Source of the DNA: Planctomycetota bacterium
GTDB taxonomy: Bacteria > Planctomycetota > UBA1135 > GCA-002686595
NCBI GenBank assembly: GCA_029259595.1
Contig: JAJDEW010000151.1
Span: 62,001 to 126,000 of the forward strand
Direction: 5' to 3'
DNA length: 64,000 nt
The translations under genes and the position numbers were made by a program. The notes beneath the pieces were generated by a model that saw nothing but the letters and a program-made list of their open reading frames with translations, was not told where the DNA came from and made no database searches. Shown one piece after another: positions 20,882 to 29,615 of this stretch (position 1 is its first letter; every line of letters begins with the position of its first letter).

Positions 20882-21856
20882 TCAGCGCTCGAGGATCGAG
20901 AGATCGGGGTCGAGCAGGGCACGCTGGCGCGGCTCGTCCATGTCGTCCTTCGTGATGACGACGACGCCCGTGTCGATCCGCGCCTCCACCGGACGTCCCT
21001 CGAGATGGTCCACCATGGCCCGAATCCCGAGGTCCCCCATGGCGACGGGATCCTGGATGACGAGCGCGTCGAGCTCGCCGGCGCGCAGGGCCTCGACCAG
21101 CTTCTGGCTGGGATCGAAGCCGATGAAGCGGGGCTGGCCAGCGAGCCCCGCGTCCTGCAGGGCGCGCAGCATCCCGAACGTCGCCGACTCGTTCGAGCAG
21201 AAGATCCCGTCGACGTCCGCAAACTGGATCAGGAGGTTCTCGGCGGTCCGATAGGCTCCCTCGGTCGTCGCCCCGGAGTACTGGTTGCTCGACACGACCT
21301 CGATCTGGCCGAACTCGTCGGTCAGCGTCGTCAAGAAGCCCTCTTCACGCTTCATGGTGCTGGCCGAGCCTTCCAGATAACGCATCACCAGGACGCGCCC
21401 CGCGCCCTCGAGGAGCTCGCCCAGCTTGCGCGCTGCCAGCGCGCCACCGACGAAGTTGTCCGTCGCCACGAAGCTCACGCGACCGTCCCAGGACAGATCC
21501 GAGTCCACGATGACGACCGGAATGCCCTCGCGCACGGCATCCCGGACGCAGGGAATGAGGGCCGCGTCGTCGAGCGGAGCCAGCACGATGCCGTCGACTC
21601 GGCGGGTGATGAAGTCCTCGACGACCTTGATCTGCTCGTCGCGGTCATCCTCGCGCAGCGGCCCCTTCCAAAGCACTTCGACGTCGAGCTGACGTCCGGC
21701 GCTCTCGGCCCCGGCGTGAATCGACTTCCAGAATTCGTGAGTCGTCCCCTTCGGGATCACGGCGATGCGGCGGCGGCCGTCCTGAGCCTTGCCCTCCCGG
21801 CAGGCGCAAAGGAGCCCGAAAGCGAGGACGAAGAGCACCAGAAGACGATTCGACAT
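20882..21856 (-). CDS. Sugar-binding lipoprotein of the ABC importer
   Basis: A 324-residue periplasmic-binding-protein-type-1 protein. The N-terminus MSNRLLVLFVLAFGLLCAC is a lipoprotein signal with a probable lipidated cysteine at 19. The fold is that of ribose/galactose-binding proteins: IAVIPKGTTHEFWKSIHAGAE, GIVLAPLDDAALIP, VVIVDSDLSW, and GIFCSNESATFGML near the hinge. It captures the sugar outside the membrane and delivers it to the permease and ATPase encoded directly downstream. This is the first gene of the operon. A CGCGCC/GGCGCG hairpin at 21868-21883 lies in its leader. Confidence 0.93.
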   Translation of the reverse strand: MSNRLLVLFVLAFGLLCACREGKAQDGRRRIAVIPKGTTHEFWKSIHAGAESAGRQLDVEVLWKGPLREDDRDEQIKVVEDFITRRVDGIVLAPLDDAALIPCVRDAVREGIPVVIVDSDLSWDGRVSFVATDNFVGGALAARKLGELLEGAGRVLVMRYLEGSASTMKREEGFLTTLTDEFGQIEVVSSNQYSGATTEGAYRTAENLLIQFADVDGIFCSNESATFGMLRALQDAGLAGQPRFIGFDPSQKLVEALRAGELDALVIQDPVAMGDLGIRAMVDHLEGRPVEARIDTGVVVITKDDMDEPRQRALLDPDLSILER

Positions 21857-22222
21857 GCGGTTCCTTCGCGCCGCGAGGCGCGTTCGGGCGGTGGCGGACC
21901 CGCAAAATATCGAAAGTCGGGCGGAACGAGACCGTCGCTGGTGGAGATATCGGGGCAGCGTGGAGCGTTCCCCGCCCGCCCCCGGAGAACTTCGCTTCCG
22001 GAGGGAACGGACCCGAAACGCCCCCCGTCGAAGGTGAAACCGGCTTCCAGGACCTCTCTCTGCCCTGTCGGAGGGTCCAATTGCACGTTACTATGAGTCG
22101 GTCCCTTCGCCACCCCACAACCAAAGCGCCCTCCTCCCAGCGTGGAGTCGCGGACATCCCCCCCAGCGAGCCCGGCCCCGTCGTGGAATCGTGCTCCGAG
22201 CTCTCACCCCATTTCTCCCCCC
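21857..22222. other. Divergent intergenic region between the ABC importer and the M43 protease
   Basis: 366 bases without a credible gene. It contains a 6-bp GC hairpin at 21868-21883 in the leader of the minus-strand binding-protein gene, and TACTAT at 22089-22094, a plausible -10 for the plus-strand protease with no clear -35. The last 90 bases are C-rich, and no Shine-Dalgarno sequence precedes the protease ATG. No operator dyad stands out. Confidence 0.4.
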
Positions 22223-23554
22223 ATGAAAGCCCTCATCGCCGGATCGCTGACCGTCCTCCTGGGCGGCGCGCTCGCGGCCCAAGCGCAGGACGCGCACGAT
22301 CGTGATCAAGCCCCCGCCTGGGACACCCTGACGTCCATCGGCCTGCGCCGCTGCGGTCTGCCTCCCGAGTCGGAGCGTCCGCCGGTCATCCAGCAGTTCC
22401 TTGGCGGCGGCGCGGGCGACTGCAGCGCGGGTTCGACCAACCCGGCCGCGATCTACGATCCGGTCACGACCTACCAGATCCCGGTCGTCGTGCACGTCAT
22501 CCGCAACAGCACCGGAACGTCGGGCAACATCTCGATGGCGCTCGTGCAGAGTCAGATCGACATCCTGAACGAGGACTTCCGCGCCACCCCCGGCACGAAC
22601 GGAGCCAACGGCACGGACTCGCGGATCGAGTTCTTCCTGGCGACCCAGGATCCGGGCGGCGCGCCGACGACGGGCGTCACCTATTCCAACAACACGACCT
22701 GGTACAACGACGGCGGCAGCTACTGGAACTCGCTCGCCTGGGACACCAACCGCTACCTGAACATCTACACGAACCAGGCCGGTGGCGCGCTCGGCTACGT
22801 GCCCGGACTGCCGGCCGGCGGCGGTCTCGTCGGGTCGAACAACGACCGCGTCGTCGTCTACTGGCCGTCCTTCGGCCTGAACGGTCCGATCGGTCCGCCC
22901 TACAACAAGGGCCGCACGACGACTCACGAGGTCGGCCACTACCTCGGGCTCGAGCATACGTTCTCGGGTGGCTGCGCCGGCGGGAGCTGCTTCACGGGCG
23001 GCGACCTGATCTGCGACACGAACAACGAATCCGGTCCCTTCTTCGGTTGCGGCAACCGCTCGACCTGCGGCAACTCCGATCCGACCGACAACTACATGGA
23101 CTACACCGACGACCTCTGCATGGAGAAGTTCACTCCGCAGCAGGTCAACCGGATGCGCTGCACGCTCGAGCATTGGCGCTCGAACCTCGCCGGTCCCGCG
23201 GGCCCGGCCGCGACGGCCACCATCCGCAACGGCACGGGTGTCAACCCGCTCGGCTTCCAGTCGGGCACGCTCCCGCTCTGGGGTGAGGTCTGGGATTCGA
23301 CCATCGCGCTCGGTGGCAACTTCTTCAGCTTCGTCGCCCTGTCCTTGAACGGACCGGTCACGCTGAACTCGGCCAACGGACAGATCCTGATCGCGCCGCC
23401 GCTCGCGATCCCGCTCGACCCGGGCTTCGGATCGCACGCGATCCTCCTGCCCGCGAGCCCGACCCTGATCGGCCTCTCGATCCAAACGCAGGGCATCACC
23501 TACTCGCCCGGCTTCCAGTTCCAGAACGCGATCGACCTCGTGGTCGGTTTCTGA
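22223..23554 (+). CDS. Secreted M43-family zinc metalloprotease
   Basis: A 443-residue secreted protease. The ATG at 22223 gives a signal peptide (MKALIAGSLTVLLGGALAAQ); an upstream ATG would bury it. A propeptide-like region is followed by a metzincin domain (about 80-315). Zinc ligands are in HEVGHYLGLEH (H235, E236, H239, H245), and the Met-turn is NYMDY (M292). This pattern and the Cys-rich insert after the zinc motif place it in the pappalysin-type M43 (cytophagalysin-like) group. About 120 C-terminal residues (from ATATIRNGTGVNPLGF) form an unrecognised beta-rich domain. It is flanked by transport and sugar genes but has its own promoter region and a terminator. Confidence 0.9.
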   Translation: MKALIAGSLTVLLGGALAAQAQDAHDRDQAPAWDTLTSIGLRRCGLPPESERPPVIQQFLGGGAGDCSAGSTNPAAIYDPVTTYQIPVVVHVIRNSTGTSGNISMALVQSQIDILNEDFRATPGTNGANGTDSRIEFFLATQDPGGAPTTGVTYSNNTTWYNDGGSYWNSLAWDTNRYLNIYTNQAGGALGYVPGLPAGGGLVGSNNDRVVVYWPSFGLNGPIGPPYNKGRTTTHEVGHYLGLEHTFSGGCAGGSCFTGGDLICDTNNESGPFFGCGNRSTCGNSDPTDNYMDYTDDLCMEKFTPQQVNRMRCTLEHWRSNLAGPAGPAATATIRNGTGVNPLGFQSGTLPLWGEVWDSTIALGGNFFSFVALSLNGPVTLNSANGQILIAPPLAIPLDPGFGSHAILLPASPTLIGLSIQTQGITYSPGFQFQNAIDLVVGF

Positions 23555-23579
23555 GACCGGCGGACAAGCGTACTGCGAC

Positions 23580-23608
23580 GGGCCGCGCTGCGACGAGCAG
23601 CGCGGCCC
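23580..23608 (+). terminator. Perfect 12-bp hairpin after the M43 protease
   Basis: GGGCCGCGCTGC (23580-23591) and GCAGCGCGGCCC (23597-23608) are exact inverted repeats around a GACGA loop, 25 bases after the protease stop. It is followed by GTCTTCGTTCC, only weakly T-rich. A terminator is the obvious role, separating the protease from the catabolic operon. Confidence 0.7.
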
Positions 23609-23670
23609 GTCTTCGTTCCCCGCCTTCGGTCCATGACGTCCGCACGCATGGCTCCCTCCCCGCGCGCGGG

Positions 23671-23676
23671 TAGACT
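23671..23676 (+). promoter_or_regulatory. -10-like TAGACT, near-leaderless promoter of the catabolic operon
   Basis: TAGACT ends 8 bases before the ATG at 23685, leaving no room for a Shine-Dalgarno sequence. If used, the mRNA would start at or next to the AUG. This is consistent with similar spacing at 11649, 54851 and 60048. No -35 match is apparent. Confidence 0.35.
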
Positions 23677-23684
23677 GCACGCCC

Positions 23685-24539
23685 ATGCGCGTCGACGCCC
23701 ACCAACACTTCTGGGTCTATGCTCCTGCGGAGTACCCGTGGATCGAGGACGACCTGGCCCTGCTGCGCCGTGACTTCCTTCCCGAGCACCTCGCGCCCGT
23801 GCTCGCGACTGGCGCGATCGATGCGACCGTCCTCGTCCAAGCCCGCCAATCGCTGGCGGAGACCCGCTTTCTGTTGAAGCTGGCGCGCGAACGCGACTTC
23901 GTCGCCGGCGTCGTCGGTTGGGTCGACCTGTGCTGCCCGGACGCGGACGCCGAACGCCGGCTCGAGGAGACGCTGATCGCCTTCGCCGACGACCCGCATC
24001 TGCGTGGAGTGCGCCACATCGTCCAGGACGAGCCCGACGATGCCTTCGTCTTGCGGCCCGACTTTCAACGCGGTGTGCGGCAGCTCGCACGCTTTGGCCT
24101 GACCTACGACCTCTTGGTCTACCCGCGTCAGCTGGCTTCGGCGCGTGCCTTCGTCGAGGCCTTCCCCGAGCAACCCTTCGTCCTCGATCACGCCGCGAAG
24201 CCCAGGATCAAGGACGGCCTGCTCATGCCCTGGCGCGAGGAGCTACGCGCCCTGGCTCGCCACCCCAACGTCTGCTGCAAGCTCTCGGGACTCGTGACGG
24301 AGGCGCACTGGAGCAGCTGGCGCGCCGAGGACTTCGCCCCCTACCTCGACGTGATCTACGAGGCCTTCGGCGAGGAGCGTGTCCTGTTCGGCTCGGACTG
24401 GCCGGTCTGCACCTTGGCGGCGAGCTACGAGCAAGTACAAGGCCTTCTCACCGGCTGGGCCGCCGGCCTCTCCGAGAACGCGCGCGAGAAGCTCTTCGGA
24501 CTCAACGCGGCCCGCTTCTACTCCCTGGACTCCGCATGA
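23685..24539 (+). CDS. Amidohydrolase, L-fucono-1,5-lactonase-like
   Basis: A 284-residue TIM-barrel hydrolase of the amidohydrolase-2 family. Metal-site motifs are DAHQHFW (HxH at residues 6-8), FVLDHAAKPRI and LFGSDWPVC. The family includes L-fuconolactonase and L-rhamnonolactonase, which open the sugar lactone made by a sugar dehydrogenase to the free acid. It heads a run of co-directional genes and overlaps the next gene in ATGA. The presence of a sugar-type SDR and zinc dehydrogenase, lactate-oxidation genes and a FAH-family hydrolase downstream supports a deoxysugar lactone as substrate. Related 2-pyrone-4,6-dicarboxylate hydrolases share the fold but fit this context less well. Confidence 0.85.
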   Translation: MRVDAHQHFWVYAPAEYPWIEDDLALLRRDFLPEHLAPVLATGAIDATVLVQARQSLAETRFLLKLARERDFVAGVVGWVDLCCPDADAERRLEETLIAFADDPHLRGVRHIVQDEPDDAFVLRPDFQRGVRQLARFGLTYDLLVYPRQLASARAFVEAFPEQPFVLDHAAKPRIKDGLLMPWREELRALARHPNVCCKLSGLVTEAHWSSWRAEDFAPYLDVIYEAFGEERVLFGSDWPVCTLAASYEQVQGLLTGWAAGLSENAREKLFGLNAARFYSLDSA

Positions 24540-25504
24540 CCACCACCACCTTCGTCACGGGCGCGCTCGGCTGCATCGGAGCCTGGGTCGTGAAGGCCCT
24601 CCTCGAGCGCGGAGACGAGGCCTTCGTCTTCGACGTCAGCGACGACGCCCGCCGCCTGCGCGACCTCGTCACGGAGGACGCCTTCGCTCGGGTGCGCTTT
24701 CGCATCGGCGACATCACCGACCCGGCCGACGTCCGCGCCGCGCTCGCGGAGTCCGGCGCCACGCGCGTCATCCACCTGGCGGGGCTCCAGGTCCCCTTCT
24801 GCAAGCAGGATCCAGGGCGCGGGGCGCGCGTCAACGTGGCCGGGACCATCCACGTCTTCCAGGCCGCGCTCGAGCTCGGAATCCCGCGCGTCGTCTACGC
24901 CAGCTCGGCCGCGGTGTACGGGGCCGAAGACGGGGACCATCCGGACGAGGATGCCGTCTGCCGGCCCGCCACGCACTACGGCGTGTTCAAGCTGGCGAAC
25001 GAGCGCAACGCACGCGTCTTCTTCCAGGACAACGGCCTGTCCTCCGTCGGCCTCCGCCCGCTGACCGTCTACGGCGTCGGGCGCGACCAGGGGCTGACGA
25101 GCGGCCCGACAACCGCGCTCAAGGCCGCCGTGCTGGGCCGCGAGCACACGGTCGCCTTCTCCGGCCGCACGGACTTCAACTATGTCGAGGACGCGTCGGC
25201 GACCTTTCTCGCCGCCGCCGACAGCACGCTCGAAGGCGCCCACGTCTTCAATCTGCACGGCGACTCGATCGACGTTCGACGCTTCGTCGAGCTGATCGAG
25301 GCCGAGCTGCCGGAGGCGCGCGGACGCTTGCACGTCGACGGACCGCCGTTGCCCTTGCCTCCGAGTCTGGCCGGCGAGCGCCTGCGCGCGGCCCTCGGCG
25401 GGCTGCGAACGACCTCGCTCGAGGAAGGCATCGCCCGCACCGCCGCCCGCTTCCGTACGCTGGCCGACGTCGGTCGGCTGGACACCCGCGACCTCGACGC
25501 TTGA
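24536..25504 (+). CDS. NAD-dependent epimerase/dehydratase family SDR
   Basis: A 322-residue extended short-chain dehydrogenase. The NAD-binding glycine motif is TGALGCIG (8-15), and the catalytic pair is Y148 and K152 (YGVFK), with S123/S124 in YASSAAVYG. It starts inside the lactonase stop (ATGA), so translation is coupled. In this setting it could oxidise the sugar (sugar to lactone) or a later keto-deoxy acid, rather than epimerise a nucleotide sugar. Closely similar enzymes include uronate dehydrogenase and UDP-sugar epimerases. The exact substrate cannot be assigned from sequence. Confidence 0.85.
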   Translation: MTTTTFVTGALGCIGAWVVKALLERGDEAFVFDVSDDARRLRDLVTEDAFARVRFRIGDITDPADVRAALAESGATRVIHLAGLQVPFCKQDPGRGARVNVAGTIHVFQAALELGIPRVVYASSAAVYGAEDGDHPDEDAVCRPATHYGVFKLANERNARVFFQDNGLSSVGLRPLTVYGVGRDQGLTSGPTTALKAAVLGREHTVAFSGRTDFNYVEDASATFLAAADSTLEGAHVFNLHGDSIDVRRFVELIEAELPEARGRLHVDGPPLPLPPSLAGERLRAALGGLRTTSLEEGIARTAARFRTLADVGRLDTRDLDA

Positions 25505-25525
25505 ACCGCACCGAACGACGATCCG

Positions 25526-26683
25526 ATGCCTGAAACGATGCGCGCCACGGTTCTCCACGACGTCGGTCGCATGGAAGTTCGCGACGTTCCGCGGCCCGTC
25601 GCGGGGCCGGACGACGTCCTGATCGCGGTCGATGCCGTCGGCCTGTGCGGGACGGACTTCCACATCTTCTCGGGCGAGTCGAACTACAACTTGGACGAGC
25701 GCGGACGCGAGATCCCGCTCAGCCGCCATCCTCAGATCCTGGGCCACGAGATCGTCGGCGTCGTGCGCGAAGTCGGAGCGGGCGTGGGAGACCTGGTTCC
25801 CGGCGACCGCGTCGTCGTCGACCAAGGATTGAACTGCACGAGTGCCAAGCGCGCGACGCATTGCGAGTACTGCTCGACCGGTGACACGCACCAGTGCGAG
25901 GGCTACGTCGAGCACGGCATCACCGGCCTGCCGGGCGGGCTGGCGGAGTACCTCGCGCTCCCCGCGGTGAACGCGGTGCGGCTCGAGTCCAACCTGACGA
26001 GCGCGCACGCCGCGCTGACCGAGCCGCTCGCGTGCGTCCTGCACAGCTCGGAGCGTGCCGAGCGAGCGACGGCCCGCTACTCGCTGCATGGCGCCGACAG
26101 CGCGCGGCGCGTACGGACCGCGGTCATCCTGGGCGCCGGTCCGGCCGGGCTCTTGTTCACGAAGGTGTTGCGGCGGGTCCTGGGCTTCGACGGCACACTC
26201 GTCGTGGCCGACCCCGACCCGGGCAAGCGCGCCCTCGCGGAAGGTCTCGGCGCGATCACGGTCGACCCGCACGCGGTCCCGGTCGAGGAGGCCGTGCTCG
26301 AACACAGCGCCGGCCGACGCGCCGAGTACCTCATCGAGGCCTCCGGTTCCGGCGCCGTGTTCGAGACGCTGCCCGCCTTGATCCGCAAGCAGGCGACGGT
26401 CCTTCTGTACGGCATCGGACACGGCGGGGCCTCGCTCGAACTGCTGAACCAGGTGCAGTGGAAAGAGCCGACGGTGGTGCTCTCCGTGGGCGCCTCCGGC
26501 GGCTTCGACCCCGACGGACGCCCGTCGATCTACCGTCGCGCGCTGCGACTGATCGAAGGCGGTGATGTGGGCGTCGAGCGGCTCGTGACGCACCAGTACG
26601 AAGGTCTCGACGCCGTACCGAGCGCGTTCGAGCGACCGCTCCCCACCGGATACGTGAAGGGCGTCGCCGTCCTCGCGCGCTAG
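25526..26683 (+). CDS. Zinc-dependent alcohol/sugar dehydrogenase (MDR family)
   Basis: A 385-residue medium-chain dehydrogenase. Catalytic zinc ligands are C41 (GLCGTDFH) and H74/E75 (GHEIVG). A structural zinc loop has four cysteines at 104, 113, 116 and 124. The Rossmann motif is VILGAGPAGLLFTKV (about 206-220), followed by an acidic residue (ADPDP) suited to NAD. Such enzymes oxidise sugars or sugar acids, including L-fucose and keto-deoxy acids. It lies 21 bases after the SDR gene. It is a candidate for the first (sugar to lactone) or the fourth (2-keto-3-deoxy acid to 2,4-diketo acid) step of the pathway proposed here. Confidence 0.88.
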   Translation: MPETMRATVLHDVGRMEVRDVPRPVAGPDDVLIAVDAVGLCGTDFHIFSGESNYNLDERGREIPLSRHPQILGHEIVGVVREVGAGVGDLVPGDRVVVDQGLNCTSAKRATHCEYCSTGDTHQCEGYVEHGITGLPGGLAEYLALPAVNAVRLESNLTSAHAALTEPLACVLHSSERAERATARYSLHGADSARRVRTAVILGAGPAGLLFTKVLRRVLGFDGTLVVADPDPGKRALAEGLGAITVDPHAVPVEEAVLEHSAGRRAEYLIEASGSGAVFETLPALIRKQATVLLYGIGHGGASLELLNQVQWKEPTVVLSVGASGGFDPDGRPSIYRRALRLIEGGDVGVERLVTHQYEGLDAVPSAFERPLPTGYVKGVAVLAR

Positions 26684-26764
26684 GAGCCCCCTGTTGAAGT
26701 TGCCTCACGAAAGCGGAGACCTACGCCCTGGCTTCCGAAGCACTTGCTCAGCGGGCTCCTGATC

Positions 26765-27484
26765 GTGCGCGTCTCCCTCTTCGTCACCTGTCTCGTCGAC
26801 CAGTTCTGGCCGGAGGTCGGCCGGGCGACGGTCGAGCTCCTGCGCCGCGCGGGTTGCACCGTCGACTTCGTGCCGGAACAGACCTGCTGCTCGCAGCCGG
26901 GCTTCAATGCGGGTCTGCACGACTCGGCCCGGGCCGTCGCGCGCCACCTGATCGAGACGTACGAGGCCGACGACGCCCCGATCGTCGTCCCGTCCGGCTC
27001 GTGCACGGCCATGTTCCATCATCTCACGACGCTGTTCTCCGACGAGCCCGGGTGGCGCGCGCGCGCCGAGCGGGTGGCGGGTCGAGTGCACGAGCTCGGG
27101 ACCTTTCTCCTCGACGTGCTCGGGATCGACGACCACGGCGCGCGCTTCGAAGGCCGGGTGACCTGGCACGACGCCTGCCATGGGCTACGCGAGCTCGGCA
27201 TTCGCGCCGGGCCGCGACGTCTGCTCGGCAAGGTCGCGGGAGTCGAGCTCGTCGAGGCCAAGACCTGCGACTCCTGCTGCGGCTTCGGCGGAACCTTCTC
27301 CGTCCAGTACCCTGAGATCTCCGTCGCGATGCTGGACGAGAAGATCGCGGACCTCGAGGGGCTGGGAGTCGACGCCGTCGTCTCGGGCGACGTCAGCTGC
27401 CTGATGCAGATCGATGGCAGATTGCGCAAGCGTGGCTCGTCGATCGCGGTCCTGCACCTGGCCGAGCTCCTGAACTCGCGATGA
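26765..27484 (+). CDS. lutA: L-lactate oxidation protein LutA (CCG-domain)
   Basis: A 239-residue Fe-S protein of the LutA/LldE/YkgE type, one of three subunits that oxidise L-lactate to pyruvate. Two cysteine-rich CCG-type motifs are present: CCSQPGFNAG and CDSCCGFGGTFSV. The start is taken as GTG at 26765, because RVSLFVTCLVDQFWPEVG aligns with the usual N-terminus of the family; a TTG 21 bases upstream is possible. Its stop overlaps the lutB ATG in ATGA. In this cluster it would consume L-lactate released by the FAH-family hydrolase at the end of the operon. Confidence 0.92.
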   Translation: MRVSLFVTCLVDQFWPEVGRATVELLRRAGCTVDFVPEQTCCSQPGFNAGLHDSARAVARHLIETYEADDAPIVVPSGSCTAMFHHLTTLFSDEPGWRARAERVAGRVHELGTFLLDVLGIDDHGARFEGRVTWHDACHGLRELGIRAGPRRLLGKVAGVELVEAKTCDSCCGFGGTFSVQYPEISVAMLDEKIADLEGLGVDAVVSGDVSCLMQIDGRLRKRGSSIAVLHLAELLNSR

Positions 27485-28932
27485 ACCATCCGCAGACCCC
27501 CGCCACCTTCCAGGACAACGCCCGCGCGGCCCTCGCGGACGGGACGCTGCGCGGAGCGCTCGGTCGCGCGACGTCGCTCTTCGCGGAGCGGCGTGCAACG
27601 GCCCTGGAAGGGCTGGGAGACTGGGAAGAACTGCGCGAGCGCGGGCGGGCGATCAAGGAGGAAGCGCTCTCGGATCTCGACCGCCAGCTCGAGACCTTCG
27701 TCGCGCGGGCCGAGGAGCGCGGCACGCAGGTCCACTGGGCCCGTGACGCCCGCGAAGCCTGCGCCGTCGTCGGGGAACTGGTCGCGGCCGCCGGCGCGCG
27801 ACGGCTCGTCAAGAGCAAGAGCATGACGACCGAGGAGATCGGCCTGAACGAGGCGCTCGAGACGGACGGGACGCTGCCGATCGAGACCGACCTCGGCGAG
27901 TGGATCATCCAGCTCGCCGGCGAGACGCCCTCGCACATCATCGTTCCCGCCATCCACAAGACGAAGCGCGCCATCGCCGACCTCTTCGTCGAGAAGCTCG
28001 CGATCGAGCCTTCGGACGACGTCGACGTCCTCGCCGGCGCAGCCCGCCGCGTCCTCCGCGAGCACTTCTCGAAGGCCGACCTCGGCATCAGCGGCGTCAA
28101 CTTCGGCATCGCGGAGACGGGCAGCATCCTCGTGCTCGAGAACGAAGGCAATGCGCGCATGACGACGTCGCTGCCGCGCGTGCACGTCGCCGTGATGGGC
28201 ATCGAGAAGGTCCTCCCGCGCTTCGGCGACCTCGAGCCCTTTCTGCGCTTGTTGCCGCGTTCGGGGACGGGTCAGCACCTGACGAGCTATCAGTCGATCC
28301 TGACCGGACCGAAACGGGCGGCGGACGAGGAAGGACCCGACGAGCTGCACATCGTCCTGCTCGACAACGGGCGCTCGGCCATGCTCCGCGAGCGTGTGAC
28401 GCGCCAGTCGCTCGCCTGCATTCGCTGCGGCGCCTGTCTCAACGTCTGCCCGGTCTACAAGGCGATCGGCGGACACGCCTATGGCTCGGTGTATCCCGGC
28501 CCGATCGGCGCGGTGATCACGCCCCAGCTCCAGGGACTGTCCCGGGCGGCGCAGCTGCCGTTCGCCTCGAGCCTGTGCGGCGCGTGCCGCGACGTCTGTC
28601 CCGTCAAGATCGACATCCCCGAGCTCCTGCTCGAGCTGCGCAAGCGCGTGGCGGAGGGTCGCGGTCCGATTCAGGGGCCGACGCCCGTCAGCACCGCGAA
28701 GCGCCTCGGCTTCGCGTCGTGGGGCTTCGTCTTGTCGCGCCCGCGCGTCTATCGCCTGCTGGCGCGGCTCGCCCGCTGCGTCCCGTGGAGCATGCTCGAC
28801 TCGAAGCCGGTCGCACGCCTCGTGCCCCCCTTGGCCGCCTGGACGCGGGACCGTCGACTGCGCCCGCTCGCGCGCGTGAGCTTCCGCGACAGCTTCGCGC
28901 GCTCCGGCTCCGCGCAGGGAGAGCGTCCGTGA
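27481..28932 (+). CDS. lutB: L-lactate oxidation iron-sulfur protein LutB
   Basis: A 483-residue LutB/LldF protein. The N-terminal DUF162-type domain contains INFGIAETGSILVLENEGNAR (residues 204-224 region). A C-terminal ferredoxin part has two 4Fe-4S motifs, CIRCGACLNVCPVYKAIGGHAYG and CGACRDVCPVKIDIPELLLELR. It is the electron-transfer subunit of L-lactate dehydrogenase, probably passing electrons on to the quinone pool. ATGA and GTGA overlaps on its two sides tie it tightly to lutA and lutC. Confidence 0.95.
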   Translation: MNHPQTPATFQDNARAALADGTLRGALGRATSLFAERRATALEGLGDWEELRERGRAIKEEALSDLDRQLETFVARAEERGTQVHWARDAREACAVVGELVAAAGARRLVKSKSMTTEEIGLNEALETDGTLPIETDLGEWIIQLAGETPSHIIVPAIHKTKRAIADLFVEKLAIEPSDDVDVLAGAARRVLREHFSKADLGISGVNFGIAETGSILVLENEGNARMTTSLPRVHVAVMGIEKVLPRFGDLEPFLRLLPRSGTGQHLTSYQSILTGPKRAADEEGPDELHIVLLDNGRSAMLRERVTRQSLACIRCGACLNVCPVYKAIGGHAYGSVYPGPIGAVITPQLQGLSRAAQLPFASSLCGACRDVCPVKIDIPELLLELRKRVAEGRGPIQGPTPVSTAKRLGFASWGFVLSRPRVYRLLARLARCVPWSMLDSKPVARLVPPLAAWTRDRRLRPLARVSFRDSFARSGSAQGERP

Positions 28933-29615
28933 GTGCGCGCAACGCCAAAGCGCGCGAGGCGATCCTGGGCTCGATCCGCGCGAACCTCGAGCTGGCGCGT
29001 GCGGAGCTCGTCCCGACGGAGGTCGCGACGTCGCCCTGTCCGGGGCGCCCCGCCGGCCTCGACGATCGTGACACGGCGATCGCGCACCTCAGCTCGACGC
29101 TGGAGTCCGTCGCAGGCCGCGTCACGCGCGTCGCGACGCGCGCCGCGCTCGCACCGGAGATCGCGCGCATCTTCGACGCCCACGGCGTGACGACGATCGC
29201 CGCCTCGAACGCCGCGTGGATCCCGGCGGTGCGTGCCTCCCTCGGGGAGCGCTTCCGCTGGCTCGCGACCGACTGCACGCGCGACGAGCTCTTCGCCGCC
29301 GATGCCGGCCTGACCGGAGCCCAGCTCGGGATCGCCGAAACGGGCACGTTGGTACTCGTCTCCGAGGACGAACGCCACCGCTTGGCTTCGCTTGTGCCAC
29401 CCGTGCACGTCGCGGTCCTGCCCGTCGCACGGATCGTAGCGACGCTGGGAGACGCGCTCGCGGCCCTGCGAGGAAGCCTCGACAGCGGACCCGACCCGAC
29501 GCTCACCTGGATCACCGGTCCCTCGCGCACGGCGGACATCGAGCTTACACTGGTCGTCGGCGTCCACGGTCCGCGGGCGCTCCATGTCGTGCTCCTCGAG
29601 GAGGAAGAAGCTTGA
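28929..29615 (+). CDS. lutC: L-lactate oxidation protein LutC
   Basis: A 228-residue LutC/LldG (YkgG) protein, essentially one DUF162 domain. The diagnostic part is GAQLGIAETGTLVL...LASLVPPVHVAVLP, which closely matches the corresponding segment of LutB. It starts at GTG 28929 (opening SARNAKAREAILGSI) overlapping the lutB stop, and its own stop overlaps the TTG start of the next gene. LutC is required for LutAB lactate oxidation; its exact biochemical contribution is not settled. Confidence 0.93.
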   Translation: MSARNAKAREAILGSIRANLELARAELVPTEVATSPCPGRPAGLDDRDTAIAHLSSTLESVAGRVTRVATRAALAPEIARIFDAHGVTTIAASNAAWIPAVRASLGERFRWLATDCTRDELFAADAGLTGAQLGIAETGTLVLVSEDERHRLASLVPPVHVAVLPVARIVATLGDALAALRGSLDSGPDPTLTWITGPSRTADIELTLVVGVHGPRALHVVLLEEEEA